From positions 16,377 to 80,376 of the forward strand of contig CANQWK010000005.1 in the NCBI GenBank assembly GCA_947627545.1: 64,000 bases of DNA. Reading direction: 5' to 3'. Numbering within the stretch: position 1 is the first letter of the stretch; each line of letters begins with the position of its first letter. The translations under genes and the position numbers were made by a program. This stretch comes from an uncultured Clostridia bacterium. Lineage in GTDB: Bacteria; Bacillota; Clostridia; Christensenellales; UBA1242. Below the pieces are notes generated by a model. The model saw only the letters and a program-made list of their open reading frames with translations, was not told the origin of the DNA and searched no databases. This document shows positions 49,990 through 60,415 of the stretch, in pieces.

Positions 49990-52900
49990 TGAAACCTTTT
50001 GTGCATTTGCATGTTCACACTGAATATTCGTTGTTAGACGGAGCAGCAAGAATTTCTAAACTTGTAAAGCTTTGCAAAGAATATAATATGCCAGCCGTTG
50101 CAATTACCGACCATGGCAATATGTATGGTGCTACTCATTTTTACGATGCTTGTAAAGCGGCAGGTATAAAAGCCATTTTAGGCACAGAATTTTATGTGGT
50201 TGATGACTTGCATGTTAAAACAGGCAAACAACATTTTTCTCACCTAATAATTTTAGTAAAAAATGAACAAGGTTATAAAAATATTTGCAAACTTCATTCA
50301 ATTGCTTTTAAAGATGGCTTTTATTATAAACCTAGAATAGATTATAAAACGCTTGAACAATATGCCGAGGGTTTAGTTTGTTTGTCTGCTTGTTTAGCAG
50401 GCGATATTCCTAAATTGATTGTGCAAGAACAATATAAAAAAGCTGAAGAATTAATAATGTGGTTTAAAAACCTATTTAAAGATGACTTTTATTTAGAACT
50501 TCAACACAACGGCATTGCCGAGCAGGAAATTGTTAACGCCAAGTTGCGTGAATATTCTAAACAATTTGGAATAAAAACTGTTGCAACAAATGACGTGCAT
50601 TATTTGTTTAAAGAAGACGCCGAAATGCAAGATGTTTTAATGTGCGTAGCAATGCAAAAATTTGTTGACGACCCTGACCGAATGAAATTTCCTACTGATG
50701 AATTATATTTTAAAACCTATGACCAGATGCTAGAAGGCTTGCCAAATGACGAAGACGCACTTGCAACAACTTTGGAAATTGCCGACAAATGCAATTATGA
50801 TTTCGTTTATGGACATTATTTGTTCCCTAGTTACACGCCAGAAGGCGGCTATAATGAAAAGGTTGGCTCTACTCCTAAAGAATATTTAATGCGTTTAGTC
50901 GATGAAGGCGTTAAGAAAAAATACGGCGGCTGGAATGATAAAATTAAAGAACGTATTGATATGGAAATTGGCGTTATTGAAAAGCAAGGCTTTATTGAAT
51001 ATTTCCTTATTGTGTGGGACTATATTAATGCAGCAAGAAATATGGGCATATCGGTTGGCCCAGGGCGTGGTTCTGGTGCAGGCTCGGTTGTTGCCTATAC
51101 TATGGGCATAACTAACATCGACCCTCTTAAATATGAACTATATTTTGAACGTTTTTTAAACAGCGAACGTGTTTCCGCACCTGACTTTGATGTGGACTTT
51201 GAAGATGTTAGGCGAGATGAAATTATTCAATATGTGCGAAAAAAATATGGAGATGACCGAGTTGCTCGCATAATCACTTTTGGCACAATGAAAGCAAAAA
51301 ATGCAATTAAAGATGTAGGCAGGGTTTTGCGTGTGCCATATTCGGTTACAGATAAAATTACTAAATCTATTCCTATGTACAAAAGTCCTATTTTGCCAAA
51401 GGTTTTTGGTTTTCATGTGCCTAAGGAAGGCGACAAAGATTTTGGCACAGTTTATGCCGTTCCAGAATTAGTTGAACTTTATAACAACGACCCTCAAGTT
51501 AAAAAAGTGGTTGACATTGCCATGAAAGTGGAAGATTTCCCTCGCCAAAGTTCAATTCACCCTTGTGGTGTTATTATTGGTGCAGACATTTTGGATAAAC
51601 ACGTTCCTCTAAGCCGAAACGGCGAGTTAATTTGCACGCAATACGAAGGCGTTGATATGGAACATTTAGGCCATTTAAAAATGGACTTCCTTGCCCTTTG
51701 CAACTTAACAGATATTAAGGGTGCGTTAAAATTAATTAAAGAAAATCACGGCGTTGAAATTGATTTTGATAAAAGTTCGTACGATGATGCCAACGTGTTT
51801 AAATTAATTTCTTCCGGCAACACAGACGGAATTTTCCAAATTGAATCGGGCGGTTTTAAAAAATTCTTAAAAGAATTGCAGCCAAACTGCATAGAAGATA
51901 TTGTTGCTGCCGTGTCGCTTTATCGCCCTGGACCAATGAAATATATTCCTGCTTATGTTCACAACAAGCATCACCCTGAAGACACTAAATACGACCACCC
52001 TCTTCTTGAACCTATTTTAAAGGTAACGCATGGTTATATGGTATATCAAGAACAAGTTATGAAAGTGTGCCAAAGTTTAGCAGGGTTTAGCTTGGGTCAG
52101 GCGGACAACATTAGGCGTGCAATGGGCAAGAAAAAAATTGCCGAAATGCTTAAATGGAAAGAGGCATTTCTTCATGGCCGTGAGGCTTTTACTAACGATA
52201 GAGGCAAATTTGAGCCTGCAATTAAAGGTTGCGTAGACAACGGTGTTAGTGAAGAAGTGGCAAACAAAATTTGGGCAGACATGGAAGACTTTGCTTCCTA
52301 CGCCTTTAACAAATCTCACGCAGCCGCATATTCGCTAATCACCTATCAAACTGCCTATTTAAAATGTTATTATGAACCTGAATTTATAACTTCTTTATTT
52401 AACAACCGCATAAGCAAAAGTGATAAAATAAAGCACTATTTAGCCTATGCAAAAGAAGAAAATTTGCAAGTTTTGCCGCCAGACATTAACAAAAGCCAAA
52501 CTTACTTTTCAACCGATGGCAAAACAATTCGCTTTGGGCTTGCCGCATTAAAAAATGTGGGCGTTGGCATAATTGAAAGCATTATTGAAGAACGCAACAA
52601 TAACGGTAATTATAAAGATTTGGCAGACTTTATTTGGAGAGTAGATTCGCAAGCATTAAACAAAAAATGCATAGAGGCATTGATAAAATCAGGTGCATTT
52701 GACTGCTTTAACCGTCCACGAAGTCAATTAATGGCAGTTTATAGCATTATGGTTGATAGAGCAACCGAAAGAAAAAAGAAATCGGTTAATGGGCAAATGG
52801 ATTTGTTTGGAGATATTATTGAAGATACAAAATTAATTGAAGAAAATGAATATCCAAACATTAAAGAATATGTAAGCAATGTAAAATTGCAATATGAAAA

Positions 52901-53615
52901 GGAAATTGCCGGCACCTATCTATCTGGGCATCCACTTGACGCTTACCTTGATGTAATTAAAAATTTCACATTTAATTCAAGTTTAATTCCTAGTGAAGAC
53001 GCAGGAGATGAAGGTGAAGATGATGTCCCTCAAAACCTAGCAAACAACGAATTTGAAGAAAATGACGATGAACTTTATGGCGGATTAAAAAATGGTGATA
53101 GTGTAACTTGTGGCGGAGTTATAAACGAAATTAAAGTTTTAACAACCAAAAATGGCAGTAGAATGGCATTTTTAACAGTTGAAGATTTAACAGGAAGTTA
53201 TGATGCAGTTTTATTTAGCAAAACCTACGAAAAATTTAAAGATATGCTAGCAAAAGATATTTTAGTTGCAATTAAAGGTAAATTTACAGTGCGAGATGAC
53301 CGCCGCCCTAGCATAAGCGTTGATAATTTGGAAATTTTGCAACGTAAAGAAAACGAAGAAGATTTAAACAAAGAAGAAGAAATTGAAATTAAAAAACCTA
53401 GAAAATTGTGGCTAAAATATAACATTAATGATGGAATTTTACATCAAGCAGTGCTTAAAATTTTAAGCGAATATAACGGAATTGATGAAGTTTATGTTTT
53501 AGACACCGGCTCAAATAAAGGCTATAAAACTAACAATTTAATAACAATTAAAGAAAGTTTAATTTACGAACTTGAAACAATTTTAAACAAAGATTGTATA
53601 AAAATTGTAGAATAA
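49989..53615 (+). CDS. dnaE: DNA polymerase III subunit alpha
   Basis: FVHLHVHTEYSLLDGA PHP start; GPGRGSGAGSVVAY; PDFDVDFED; C-term OB domain. Confidence 0.98.
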   Translation: MKPFVHLHVHTEYSLLDGAARISKLVKLCKEYNMPAVAITDHGNMYGATHFYDACKAAGIKAILGTEFYVVDDLHVKTGKQHFSHLIILVKNEQGYKNICKLHSIAFKDGFYYKPRIDYKTLEQYAEGLVCLSACLAGDIPKLIVQEQYKKAEELIMWFKNLFKDDFYLELQHNGIAEQEIVNAKLREYSKQFGIKTVATNDVHYLFKEDAEMQDVLMCVAMQKFVDDPDRMKFPTDELYFKTYDQMLEGLPNDEDALATTLEIADKCNYDFVYGHYLFPSYTPEGGYNEKVGSTPKEYLMRLVDEGVKKKYGGWNDKIKERIDMEIGVIEKQGFIEYFLIVWDYINAARNMGISVGPGRGSGAGSVVAYTMGITNIDPLKYELYFERFLNSERVSAPDFDVDFEDVRRDEIIQYVRKKYGDDRVARIITFGTMKAKNAIKDVGRVLRVPYSVTDKITKSIPMYKSPILPKVFGFHVPKEGDKDFGTVYAVPELVELYNNDPQVKKVVDIAMKVEDFPRQSSIHPCGVIIGADILDKHVPLSRNGELICTQYEGVDMEHLGHLKMDFLALCNLTDIKGALKLIKENHGVEIDFDKSSYDDANVFKLISSGNTDGIFQIESGGFKKFLKELQPNCIEDIVAAVSLYRPGPMKYIPAYVHNKHHPEDTKYDHPLLEPILKVTHGYMVYQEQVMKVCQSLAGFSLGQADNIRRAMGKKKIAEMLKWKEAFLHGREAFTNDRGKFEPAIKGCVDNGVSEEVANKIWADMEDFASYAFNKSHAAAYSLITYQTAYLKCYYEPEFITSLFNNRISKSDKIKHYLAYAKEENLQVLPPDINKSQTYFSTDGKTIRFGLAALKNVGVGIIESIIEERNNNGNYKDLADFIWRVDSQALNKKCIEALIKSGAFDCFNRPRSQLMAVYSIMVDRATERKKKSVNGQMDLFGDIIEDTKLIEENEYPNIKEYVSNVKLQYEKEIAGTYLSGHPLDAYLDVIKNFTFNSSLIPSEDAGDEGEDDVPQNLANNEFEENDDELYGGLKNGDSVTCGGVINEIKVLTTKNGSRMAFLTVEDLTGSYDAVLFSKTYEKFKDMLAKDILVAIKGKFTVRDDRRPSISVDNLEILQRKENEEDLNKEEEIEIKKPRKLWLKYNINDGILHQAVLKILSEYNGIDEVYVLDTGSNKGYKTNNLITIKESLIYELETILNKDCIKIVE

Positions 53616-53640
53616 AAAACTGCTTATAGCAGTTTTTTTG
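53613..53640. terminator. Bidirectional terminator after dnaE
   Basis: AAAAAACTGCTTATAGCAGTTTTTTT. Confidence 0.8.
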
Positions 53641-53646
53641 TTTAAA

Positions 53647-53898
53647 TTAAAAATCTTCAACTTCCTCATGCTTTGGAATTTTTTTCTTTTTGTAACCAAA
53701 CAATTTTAGCCTACCCTTTCCAAACACTGTTACAATCAAAATATATGCACTTGCAATGCCTATTAAAAAGTAAATAATTCGGCTAAAAACATTTGCTTGT
53801 GTTCCAAAAATGCCGGCAACAAAATCATATTGTAATGCGCCAATCATTAACCAATTTAAACCACCTAAACAGGTCAAAATAAAAGCAACAATTCTCAT
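53647..53898 (-). CDS. DUF378 membrane protein
   Basis: CLGGLNWLMIGALQYDFVAGIFG...ARIIYFLIGIASAY-type signature. Confidence 0.85.
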   Translation of the reverse strand: MRIVAFILTCLGGLNWLMIGALQYDFVAGIFGTQANVFSRIIYFLIGIASAYILIVTVFGKGRLKLFGYKKKKIPKHEEVEDF

Positions 53899-53975
53899 TT
53901 CTAAACCTCTTAATTTAGTTTAATTATCTTTTTATTTTTTATTCAATTTTTGCTTTTATTATTTTTAATGGGCTT

Positions 53976-55145
53976 TTATTCTTCTTTGTCATTATATTTT
54001 TCAATTCCATTTATTAGCGTTTTATAACTTAGTGGAATTTTTAAATCTACAACTTTATACGGACACATTTCCCTACACTTAAAGCAGAAAATACATTTAT
54101 TGTAATCTACATCGGCAAACAATTCGCCGTTTTTGTCATATTTCATCATTATTGCCCCTGTTGGACAAATTTTACTGCAAACTCCACAGCCTTTACATTT
54201 ATTTGGTTTTATTATTACTCTTTTTTGATGCGTTTTAAAATATGCTTTAGACTTGCTATTTTTATGTAATTCACTTTCGTTATTAAAATTGAACAAAGCA
54301 AAATCTTCAACTTTAAATTTTTCAATTTCTTCGCCAATTACTTTAAAAGGATTTTTTAAATTGATAAGTTTACGTTCCTCCGCTTGCTTTAAAATTGTGT
54401 TTTCATAATCTATATTTAAAATTTTTAACATAACCGCATCTAGTTTAAACACATTATCACTAACCGCTAAGCAAGATAGCACTCGTTGGCTATTGCCTGC
54501 TTCTTGTGCAACTATACCGTCTAGCACATTAAAAAACAATTTATCTTGCAATTGTTCAATTAAATCTATAGTTAAATTGTTAAAATCTTTTAAGGTTTTT
54601 AGCCTGTTTAATGCAAGCGTTTTATATTCACCAGGCATTAAACCTATAAAATTTGTACATGCTCCAAGGTAACCTAAATTTTCATCAATCTTAACCTTGC
54701 CAATGTTGACAATTGCGTCAACTTGATTAATTACATCTAACAAATATAACAATTTGGTTTTTACTCCGTTTGGCATAGGCTGTTCATAAACTTTTAAATT
54801 GTGGTTAAGCTCACATTTTGTTGTGTTAGCCATTTCAAGCATTCCTGTTTCTACATATACTCTATCTAAATAATCTGTGTTAAAATTTTTAAAAGGGCTA
54901 TCCGCAACCACGCATTTTGCTCCAAACGAGCTTAAAACATTAACCACTCCAGCAACAACCGCTGGATTAGTTGTTAGTGCAATGTCCTTCCCCACAGGGT
55001 ATGGCATGTTAACCTTAATTAAAATTTTCATTTTAGGTTTAATTAACTTATCTAAATTAAGTGCAAAAAAACTTTCTCTAATTGTGTTTTCTATGCTAGA
55101 TACATCATATTCTTCTATATAATTTAATGTAACAAATTCACTCAT
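53976..55145 (-). CDS. DUF362 domain / 4Fe-4S ferredoxin-like protein
   Basis: ILIKVNMP...TTNPAVVAGVV; two 4Fe-4S clusters CKGCGVCSKICP and CIFCFKCREMCP; start taken at MSEFVTLN. Confidence 0.85.
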   Translation of the reverse strand: MSEFVTLNYIEEYDVSSIENTIRESFFALNLDKLIKPKMKILIKVNMPYPVGKDIALTTNPAVVAGVVNVLSSFGAKCVVADSPFKNFNTDYLDRVYVETGMLEMANTTKCELNHNLKVYEQPMPNGVKTKLLYLLDVINQVDAIVNIGKVKIDENLGYLGACTNFIGLMPGEYKTLALNRLKTLKDFNNLTIDLIEQLQDKLFFNVLDGIVAQEAGNSQRVLSCLAVSDNVFKLDAVMLKILNIDYENTILKQAEERKLINLKNPFKVIGEEIEKFKVEDFALFNFNNESELHKNSKSKAYFKTHQKRVIIKPNKCKGCGVCSKICPTGAIMMKYDKNGELFADVDYNKCIFCFKCREMCPYKVVDLKIPLSYKTLINGIEKYNDKEE

Positions 55146-55151
55146 ATTTAA

Positions 55152-55180
55152 ACTATACAAAATTGGCAAAAAATTGTCAA
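55152..55180 (-). promoter_or_regulatory. Promoter TTGACA-17-TATAGT, 6 nt before ATG of DUF362 gene (leaderless candidate)
   Basis: Direct reading on minus strand. Confidence 0.78.
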
Positions 55181-55196
55181 ATAAAATGCAAATTGT

Positions 55197-55225
55197 TTGA
55201 TTTTTTTATTCGTTTTTTATAAAAT
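55197..55225 (+). promoter_or_regulatory. Promoter TTGATT-17-TAAAAT, 6 nt before ATG at 55232 (leaderless candidate)
   Basis: Direct reading. Confidence 0.6.
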
Positions 55226-55231
55226 ATCACT

Positions 55232-55486
55232 ATGGTAAAAATTTGGGGCAAAATTTTAGTTGAAGATAAAGTTATAAAAGGCAAAACCTTTGAAATTGAT
55301 GAAAAAAAATCGTCTTTCTTTGATATGCTTAAAAATGTTTGTCAAGGCATTAACATTCCTACCCCCATTTTGTTGGACAAACATGTTTACGATTTTAACA
55401 TTTTTCACATTTGCATTTTTAAGCCAGATGATTTTATTGAGCCTGTTACTTTTGAAAAATTTGTGCTAGAATTGCTTAAATATTAA
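55232..55486 (+). CDS. Hypothetical protein (84 aa)
   Basis: Intact ORF with upstream promoter; family not recognised. Confidence 0.6.
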   Translation: MVKIWGKILVEDKVIKGKTFEIDEKKSSFFDMLKNVCQGINIPTPILLDKHVYDFNIFHICIFKPDDFIEPVTFEKFVLELLKY

Positions 55487-55646
55487 ACAATTTACTATTA
55501 CACCAACATTTTTAGCTAAAATTTAGGTTTTAAGCATTAATTTTAGTAAATTTGCATATATTATTGTGTTGATATATAAATTTTAAACAAATTTAATTAG
55601 TTTTGTACATTTTTATGCTAATAAGAAGTTAAATTTATAAAAATAG

Positions 55647-55676
55647 TTGACAAATTTAAAATTTATATGATAAAAT
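55647..55676 (+). promoter_or_regulatory. greA promoter TTGACA-18-TAAAAT
   Basis: Direct reading; followed by TGCGAAGTTTGTTTAACAAATATTCGCA hairpin in the leader. Confidence 0.65.
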
Positions 55677-55738
55677 AGGGCTGTTGCGAAGTTTGTTTAA
55701 CAAATATTCGCATTATTTATTTTGTAAAGGAGGCAATT

Positions 55739-56215
55739 ATGGACGAAAAGAATTTTATGACAGCTGAAGGGCTACAAAAACTTAAAGAAAGGTTAGAATA
55801 TTTAAAAAATGAAAAGAGGCAAGAAGTAGCACAAAAAATTGCCGAGGCAAGAAGTTATGGCGATTTAAGTGAAAATAACGAATACGAAATTGCCCGTTCC
55901 GAGCAGGCTCAGGTGGAAGAGGAAATTTTTGAGCTTGAAAGCAAAATTAAATCGGCAGAAATTATTGATAACAAAAAAGTAAGCACTAGCAAAGTAAACA
56001 TAGGTTGCCGAGTAAGCATAACTAATGTTAAAACAGGCAAAAGTTTTGAATATAAAATTGTTGGAGATGTAGATAGCGACCCTATTAATGGTTTAATAAG
56101 CAACACTTCCCCTATTGGCGCAGGCTTAATTGGCAAAAAAGTTGGAGAAAGTGTTACAATTAAAACCCCAGCAGGTGCAGTTGAATATAAAATTACAAAA
56201 ATCAAAGCATCTTAA
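55739..56215 (+). CDS. greA: Transcription elongation factor GreA
   Basis: MTAEGLQKLKERLEYLKNEKRQEVAQKIAEARSYGDLSENNEYEIAR; SD AAAGGAGG. Confidence 0.98.
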   Translation: MDEKNFMTAEGLQKLKERLEYLKNEKRQEVAQKIAEARSYGDLSENNEYEIARSEQAQVEEEIFELESKIKSAEIIDNKKVSTSKVNIGCRVSITNVKTGKSFEYKIVGDVDSDPINGLISNTSPIGAGLIGKKVGESVTIKTPAGAVEYKITKIKAS

Positions 56216-56225
56216 CTTTTCTTTA

Positions 56226-56256
56226 ATAAAAAAACCGCAAATTCGCGGTTTTTTTG
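56226..56256 (+). terminator. greA terminator
   Basis: AAAAAAACCGCAAATTCGCGGTTTTTTTG. Confidence 0.78.
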
Positions 56257-56356
56257 TTTGTTAATTTGTTTTATTAATTTATTTGGATTGTAATTTATGT
56301 TAATTTGTTAATTTATTATTAATTGGTTTTGTAATTTATGTTTTTATTAATAGGTT

Positions 56357-56899
56357 TTAAATTATATTATCTTCGTTATTTACATTGTTATTTGAGTTTA
56401 AAACTTCTTCTATTGGCGGTTTGTTTTTTATACATAATGCCACAATCATAAATGCCATGGTTAACATATTTCCCATAATTGCACTTAAAATTAACAAGGT
56501 TATTATTGGCCATTTTTTATCACTACCCTTTACTGCCGTTCTTATAACCAAAATGCTAAATATTAAAATTGCTGCACCAATAGCAAGAAGGAAGGTTGCA
56601 ATTGTTATTGCTGCTGTTTTTGCTAATTTTGAAACAGCGTTAATATCTTTAACCGCATAAACATCGCCTGTTTTATTATCCATAAAAGAAAAAGTATCTT
56701 GTTTTGTTTCTGCTAAATCCCCATTAGAATCTAGCGGCGTGTAATTTTCTACATCGTCCCAATAAATGTCAAATACAAAATCCTCAGACATCAAAGGCGA
56801 AATATAAAAGAAAACTGCACTTATCAACAACATAAAAGCAGCACCTATAATGCCTAAAATTGACCCTGCATATAAAAATGACCTTTTAGTTTTTGTCAT
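56357..56899 (-). CDS. Hypothetical membrane protein (180 aa)
   Basis: Four hydrophobic segments; SD GGAGGG. Confidence 0.7.
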   Translation of the reverse strand: MTKTKRSFLYAGSILGIIGAAFMLLISAVFFYISPLMSEDFVFDIYWDDVENYTPLDSNGDLAETKQDTFSFMDNKTGDVYAVKDINAVSKLAKTAAITIATFLLAIGAAILIFSILVIRTAVKGSDKKWPIITLLILSAIMGNMLTMAFMIVALCIKNKPPIEEVLNSNNNVNNEDNII

Positions 56900-57042
56900 A
56901 AACCCTCCATTTTTTATTATTTTACATATTATAAAAATTTTTTAAAATTAAGTCAATTAATTTAATTGCTTATAATTTAATTATTAATTATATAAATTTA
57001 TTAATAATCTTAATATATAAAATAAATTGCCAACTAAATTTA

Positions 57043-57071
57043 TTGAAAAATTTTTTTTATTATGATATAAT
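57043..57071 (+). promoter_or_regulatory. Promoter TTGAAA-17-TATAAT (extended TGA), 6 nt before ATG of holB (leaderless candidate)
   Basis: Direct reading. Confidence 0.78.
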
Positions 57072-57077
57072 TAAATT

Positions 57078-58004
57078 ATGTTAGAAAGCGTTAAGCAAAC
57101 AAGCGTTTATTCTGCTTTAAAACTTAATAATGTTTTGTCCCACGCATATTTATTTTATTCAGCAGACAAAGAAAAAAATAACCAAATAGCGTTAACTTTT
57201 GCACGCAGTTTAGTTTGTACAAACGGAACAGGTTGTGGAATTTGCAATGGTTGCAAGCAGTTTGTTGGTAATAGCCATCCTGATGTTATTGTTTTGCAGC
57301 AAGACAGCATTAAAGTTGACGATGTTAAACTTTTAATTGAAAAATTAAGCACCAAGCCAATATCGGCTAACAAAAAGGTTTTTGTTATTCTTAATGCCGA
57401 AACAATAAACGAAACCGCACAAAATAAGTTGTTGAAATCGCTAGAAGAGCCAAACGAAAGCACAATCTTTGTTTTAACCACCACCAAAACGGACAAACTT
57501 TTGCCAACAATTTTAAGCCGTCTTAACAAAGTTTTTGTGCCTAATTTTAGCGTGAATGACAAATTTTTAATTTCTAACGAATTATTAAAGCAAAACATTG
57601 ATATTTCTAAATTTGTTGAAAAAGATTTTAGCCTAACCGAAATGTTAAATTTAGCAACAAATGAAGAATATTTTAAAACAATAAATCAAATTAGCCAATT
57701 GTTTTACAACCTTAACAGCACGGCAGATATTCCAAAAGTTGCCTCGGCGTTAGAGGTTGAAAATAAGCAATTATTTTTTAGTTGCTTAACCGAAATGCTT
57801 TTAAGTTGCCTAAACGAAAAGGAAAATAAATTTGATGAAAAAATCCTTCTTCCAATAAAACTTAAATTTAACAACAAGGCCTTAATGAAATGCTTGCCTC
57901 TTGTTGATGAAGGATATAAATATTTAATGAGTAATGTAAATTTTAGTTATATTTTAGACAATTTGTTGTTCAATATGTTAAAGGAGAAATTTTTATGCAA
58001 GTAA
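57078..58004 (+). CDS. holB: DNA polymerase III subunit delta' (HolB)
   Basis: LSHAYLFYSADKEKN; CTNGTGCGICNGCKQF; KLLKSLEEPNESTIFVL; upstream of ricT. Confidence 0.9.
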   Translation: MLESVKQTSVYSALKLNNVLSHAYLFYSADKEKNNQIALTFARSLVCTNGTGCGICNGCKQFVGNSHPDVIVLQQDSIKVDDVKLLIEKLSTKPISANKKVFVILNAETINETAQNKLLKSLEEPNESTIFVLTTTKTDKLLPTILSRLNKVFVPNFSVNDKFLISNELLKQNIDISKFVEKDFSLTEMLNLATNEEYFKTINQISQLFYNLNSTADIPKVASALEVENKQLFFSCLTEMLLSCLNEKENKFDEKILLPIKLKFNNKALMKCLPLVDEGYKYLMSNVNFSYILDNLLFNMLKEKFLCK

Positions 58005-58804
58005 TGGAAATTGTATTGTTTAACTCACCTATGTCGGTTTATTCAAAAAAAGATGACAATTTTAAGCGTGGAGATAGAGTTGTTGTTAATAATAACGGCA
58101 GCACCGAACTAGGAGTTGTTAAAAACACGTTGGAAGTAACTAAGCCTGAGTTGGTGGAAATTTTGCGTGCCGCCACCAAAGAAGACAACCTAACAAGATG
58201 TGAAAATTGCAAATATGCGCGTTCTCTTTTGCCAGAAATTAAAAAAGAAGCGGAAAAACTTGGGCTTGGTATGAAAGTTGGCTTTATTTCAACCAATTTA
58301 GATAGGTCGAAATTAACGGTAAATTACACGGCTGATGAGCGTGTAGATTTTAGAGAACTTATTAAAATTTTAGGTTCTAAATATAAATCTCGCATAGAAA
58401 TGCGTCAAATTGGCAACCGAGATGAGACCAAAGTTATTGGTGCAATTGGCATTTGCGGACGAGAAACCTGCTGTAAATTATATTTAAACGATTTTGACAA
58501 AGTTTCTATAAAAATGGCAAAAAATCAAAACATTGCACTTAACCCTACTCGCATAAATGGAATGTGCGGAAGATTGCTTTGCTGCTTAAAATATGAAGAC
58601 GATTTTTACGCTGATATGCAAAAGAAAATGCCAAAAATTAACTCAACTGTAACCACACCGGATGGCGTTGGAATTGTGTCTGCAACCGACTTTTTAAAAG
58701 AAACTGTTACTGTAAATTTTACAAAAGACGATAGCACCGAACAAAAAGTTTATCCACTAGCAGACATTAAAATTGAAAAATCAAAAAGAAATAACAACAA
58801 CTAG
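57995..58804 (+). CDS. ricT: PSP1 domain protein RicT/YaaT
   Basis: FKRGDRVVVNNNGSTELGVV; EMRQIGNRDETKVIGAIGICGRETCC; MCGRLLCCLKYE. Confidence 0.95.
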   Translation: MQVMEIVLFNSPMSVYSKKDDNFKRGDRVVVNNNGSTELGVVKNTLEVTKPELVEILRAATKEDNLTRCENCKYARSLLPEIKKEAEKLGLGMKVGFISTNLDRSKLTVNYTADERVDFRELIKILGSKYKSRIEMRQIGNRDETKVIGAIGICGRETCCKLYLNDFDKVSIKMAKNQNIALNPTRINGMCGRLLCCLKYEDDFYADMQKKMPKINSTVTTPDGVGIVSATDFLKETVTVNFTKDDSTEQKVYPLADIKIEKSKRNNNN

Positions 58805-58868
58805 AAAACGAATATTTCAGTATAATTTTTATAAAACCTTATCAATGTAACTAAATTTAAGGGGACAA

Positions 58869-58925
58869 ATGAAAAACTTTGATAATTTCAAACTTGAAAA
58901 CTTTGGTAATGGAATTTCGGTTTAG
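58869..58925 (+). other. Micro-ORF MKNFDNFKLENFGNGISV*: upstream duplicate of the trmN6 5' end
   Basis: Peptide closely matches first 18 aa of downstream gene (MKNLDNFVLENFGNGISV); AAGGGG upstream in both. Confidence 0.8.
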
Positions 58926-58964
58926 GCGAAACTCGGCTCTGCCTCGTATCTAGTAAACCGAAAT
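58914..58964. repeat. 11-bp perfect inverted repeat ATTTCGGTTTA/TAAACCGAAAT around a GC-richer 29-nt loop
   Basis: Arms 58914-58924 and 58954-58964. Confidence 0.85.
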
Positions 58965-58976
58965 AAAGGGGTACTT

Positions 58977-59657
58977 ATGAAGAATTTAGATAACTTTGTT
59001 TTAGAAAATTTTGGTAATGGAATTTCGGTTTACCAATGCGAAAACTTGTATAAATTTACGCAAGATGCTATTTTGCTTGCAAAATTTTGCAACATAAAAC
59101 ACACGGACAATGTGCTTGAACTTTGTGCTGGCAGCGGTGTTATTAGTTTTTACACCTATTCACTTTGCCCTTATAATAAACTTTACTTTAATGAAATTCA
59201 GCCTGAAATGTGCAAAATTATTGAAGAAAACATTAAATATAACAATTTAAAGCGTAAAAGTATGATTTTTAATTGCAATTTAAAAGATTTAAAATTGGCA
59301 GACTTTTCTAAACCAGTTGACGTTATAATTTGCAATCCGCCATATCAAAAAGTTAATAACAAAAGTTTAATTAATGAAAAAAAAGAAATAGCACTTGCTC
59401 GGCATGAAATTGAAGTTACCCTTGAAGAAATAATTGCAAAAAGCAGCGAACTTATTAAAGATAAAGGCAGGCTTTATATGGTGCATTTAGCATCTCGCTC
59501 GGCTGAACTTATTGCCCTTTGCCATAACTATAAACTTGAAGTAAAAAAGGTTAAATTCATTTTTACCAACAACAAAGAAGCCTATTTGGTGCTAATAGAA
59601 GCCGTTAAAAACGCCAACTTCGGCGTGCGAGTTTTAAAAGAAGATGTTAAAAATTAA
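58977..59657 (+). CDS. tRNA1(Val) (adenine(37)-N6)-methyltransferase-like (TrmN6/YabB)
   Basis: FTQDAILLAKF; LELCAGSGVISF; DVIICNPPYQK; AR-HE; locus order holB-ricT-X-rsmI. Confidence 0.9.
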   Translation: MKNLDNFVLENFGNGISVYQCENLYKFTQDAILLAKFCNIKHTDNVLELCAGSGVISFYTYSLCPYNKLYFNEIQPEMCKIIEENIKYNNLKRKSMIFNCNLKDLKLADFSKPVDVIICNPPYQKVNNKSLINEKKEIALARHEIEVTLEEIIAKSSELIKDKGRLYMVHLASRSAELIALCHNYKLEVKKVKFIFTNNKEAYLVLIEAVKNANFGVRVLKEDVKN

Positions 59658-59780
59658 ATGAAAATGAACTATGTATTACTTTTTAATAAATTTTCAAAGC
59701 AATCTTTTATATTAAATAAAAAAATGATAAAAAATTAAAAAATAAAAATAAAATTTACTATAATTAAAAGGAGCGTTGAT

Positions 59781-60329
59781 ATGAAAATAAATTTAAACAA
59801 ATTATGTGATATTATTTCTAAAAAATATCAAATTCCAAGAAATGATATTTATTTGAAAGCATGGTTTCCTATTCCAGAACTTTATTATAAAAATAATCTT
59901 CCATTAGGAGAAGATGACGGTGAAACCGACAAAATGTTTTTACCATATCAATACGCTGAATTGCCACAAGAAGTTAGAGAGCTTGATATAGAAGTTTATG
60001 AAAAGAAAAAACATATAATGTATATCACGGCAAAAAATGTAAGTCCAAACAAAAATAAGGTGTATGAACTTATGGACCTTGATTATACAAACATTTATGC
60101 AGGCGGAGGATTTTATTCACATTATCCATATTTTAAAATTAATGGGTGCTATTTGTTTTTAATAGGAGAAACTAATAACAAATATGCTTACTTTTTAGAA
60201 AGATATTCTCAATTTTTAACCAAAACTGAAATAGACACAGAAAATATAACAATTGACCTAGTTGAAACAGATTCTAAAGGCTTTGTTACAAAAACAAAAA
60301 GAATTAAAAATGATGATGTAATCATGTAA
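59781..60329 (+). CDS. Hypothetical protein (182 aa) inserted between trmN6 and rsmI
   Basis: SD AAAGGAG; intact; family not recognised. Confidence 0.7.
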   Translation: MKINLNKLCDIISKKYQIPRNDIYLKAWFPIPELYYKNNLPLGEDDGETDKMFLPYQYAELPQEVRELDIEVYEKKKHIMYITAKNVSPNKNKVYELMDLDYTNIYAGGGFYSHYPYFKINGCYLFLIGETNNKYAYFLERYSQFLTKTEIDTENITIDLVETDSKGFVTKTKRIKNDDVIM

Positions 60330-60415
60330 AAAAATAAAAAAACACATTTTTGTGCTTTTTTTATTTACAATGCTCCATAAAATGATGGGCTTTGTCAATA
60401 GTTTTTTAATATTTC

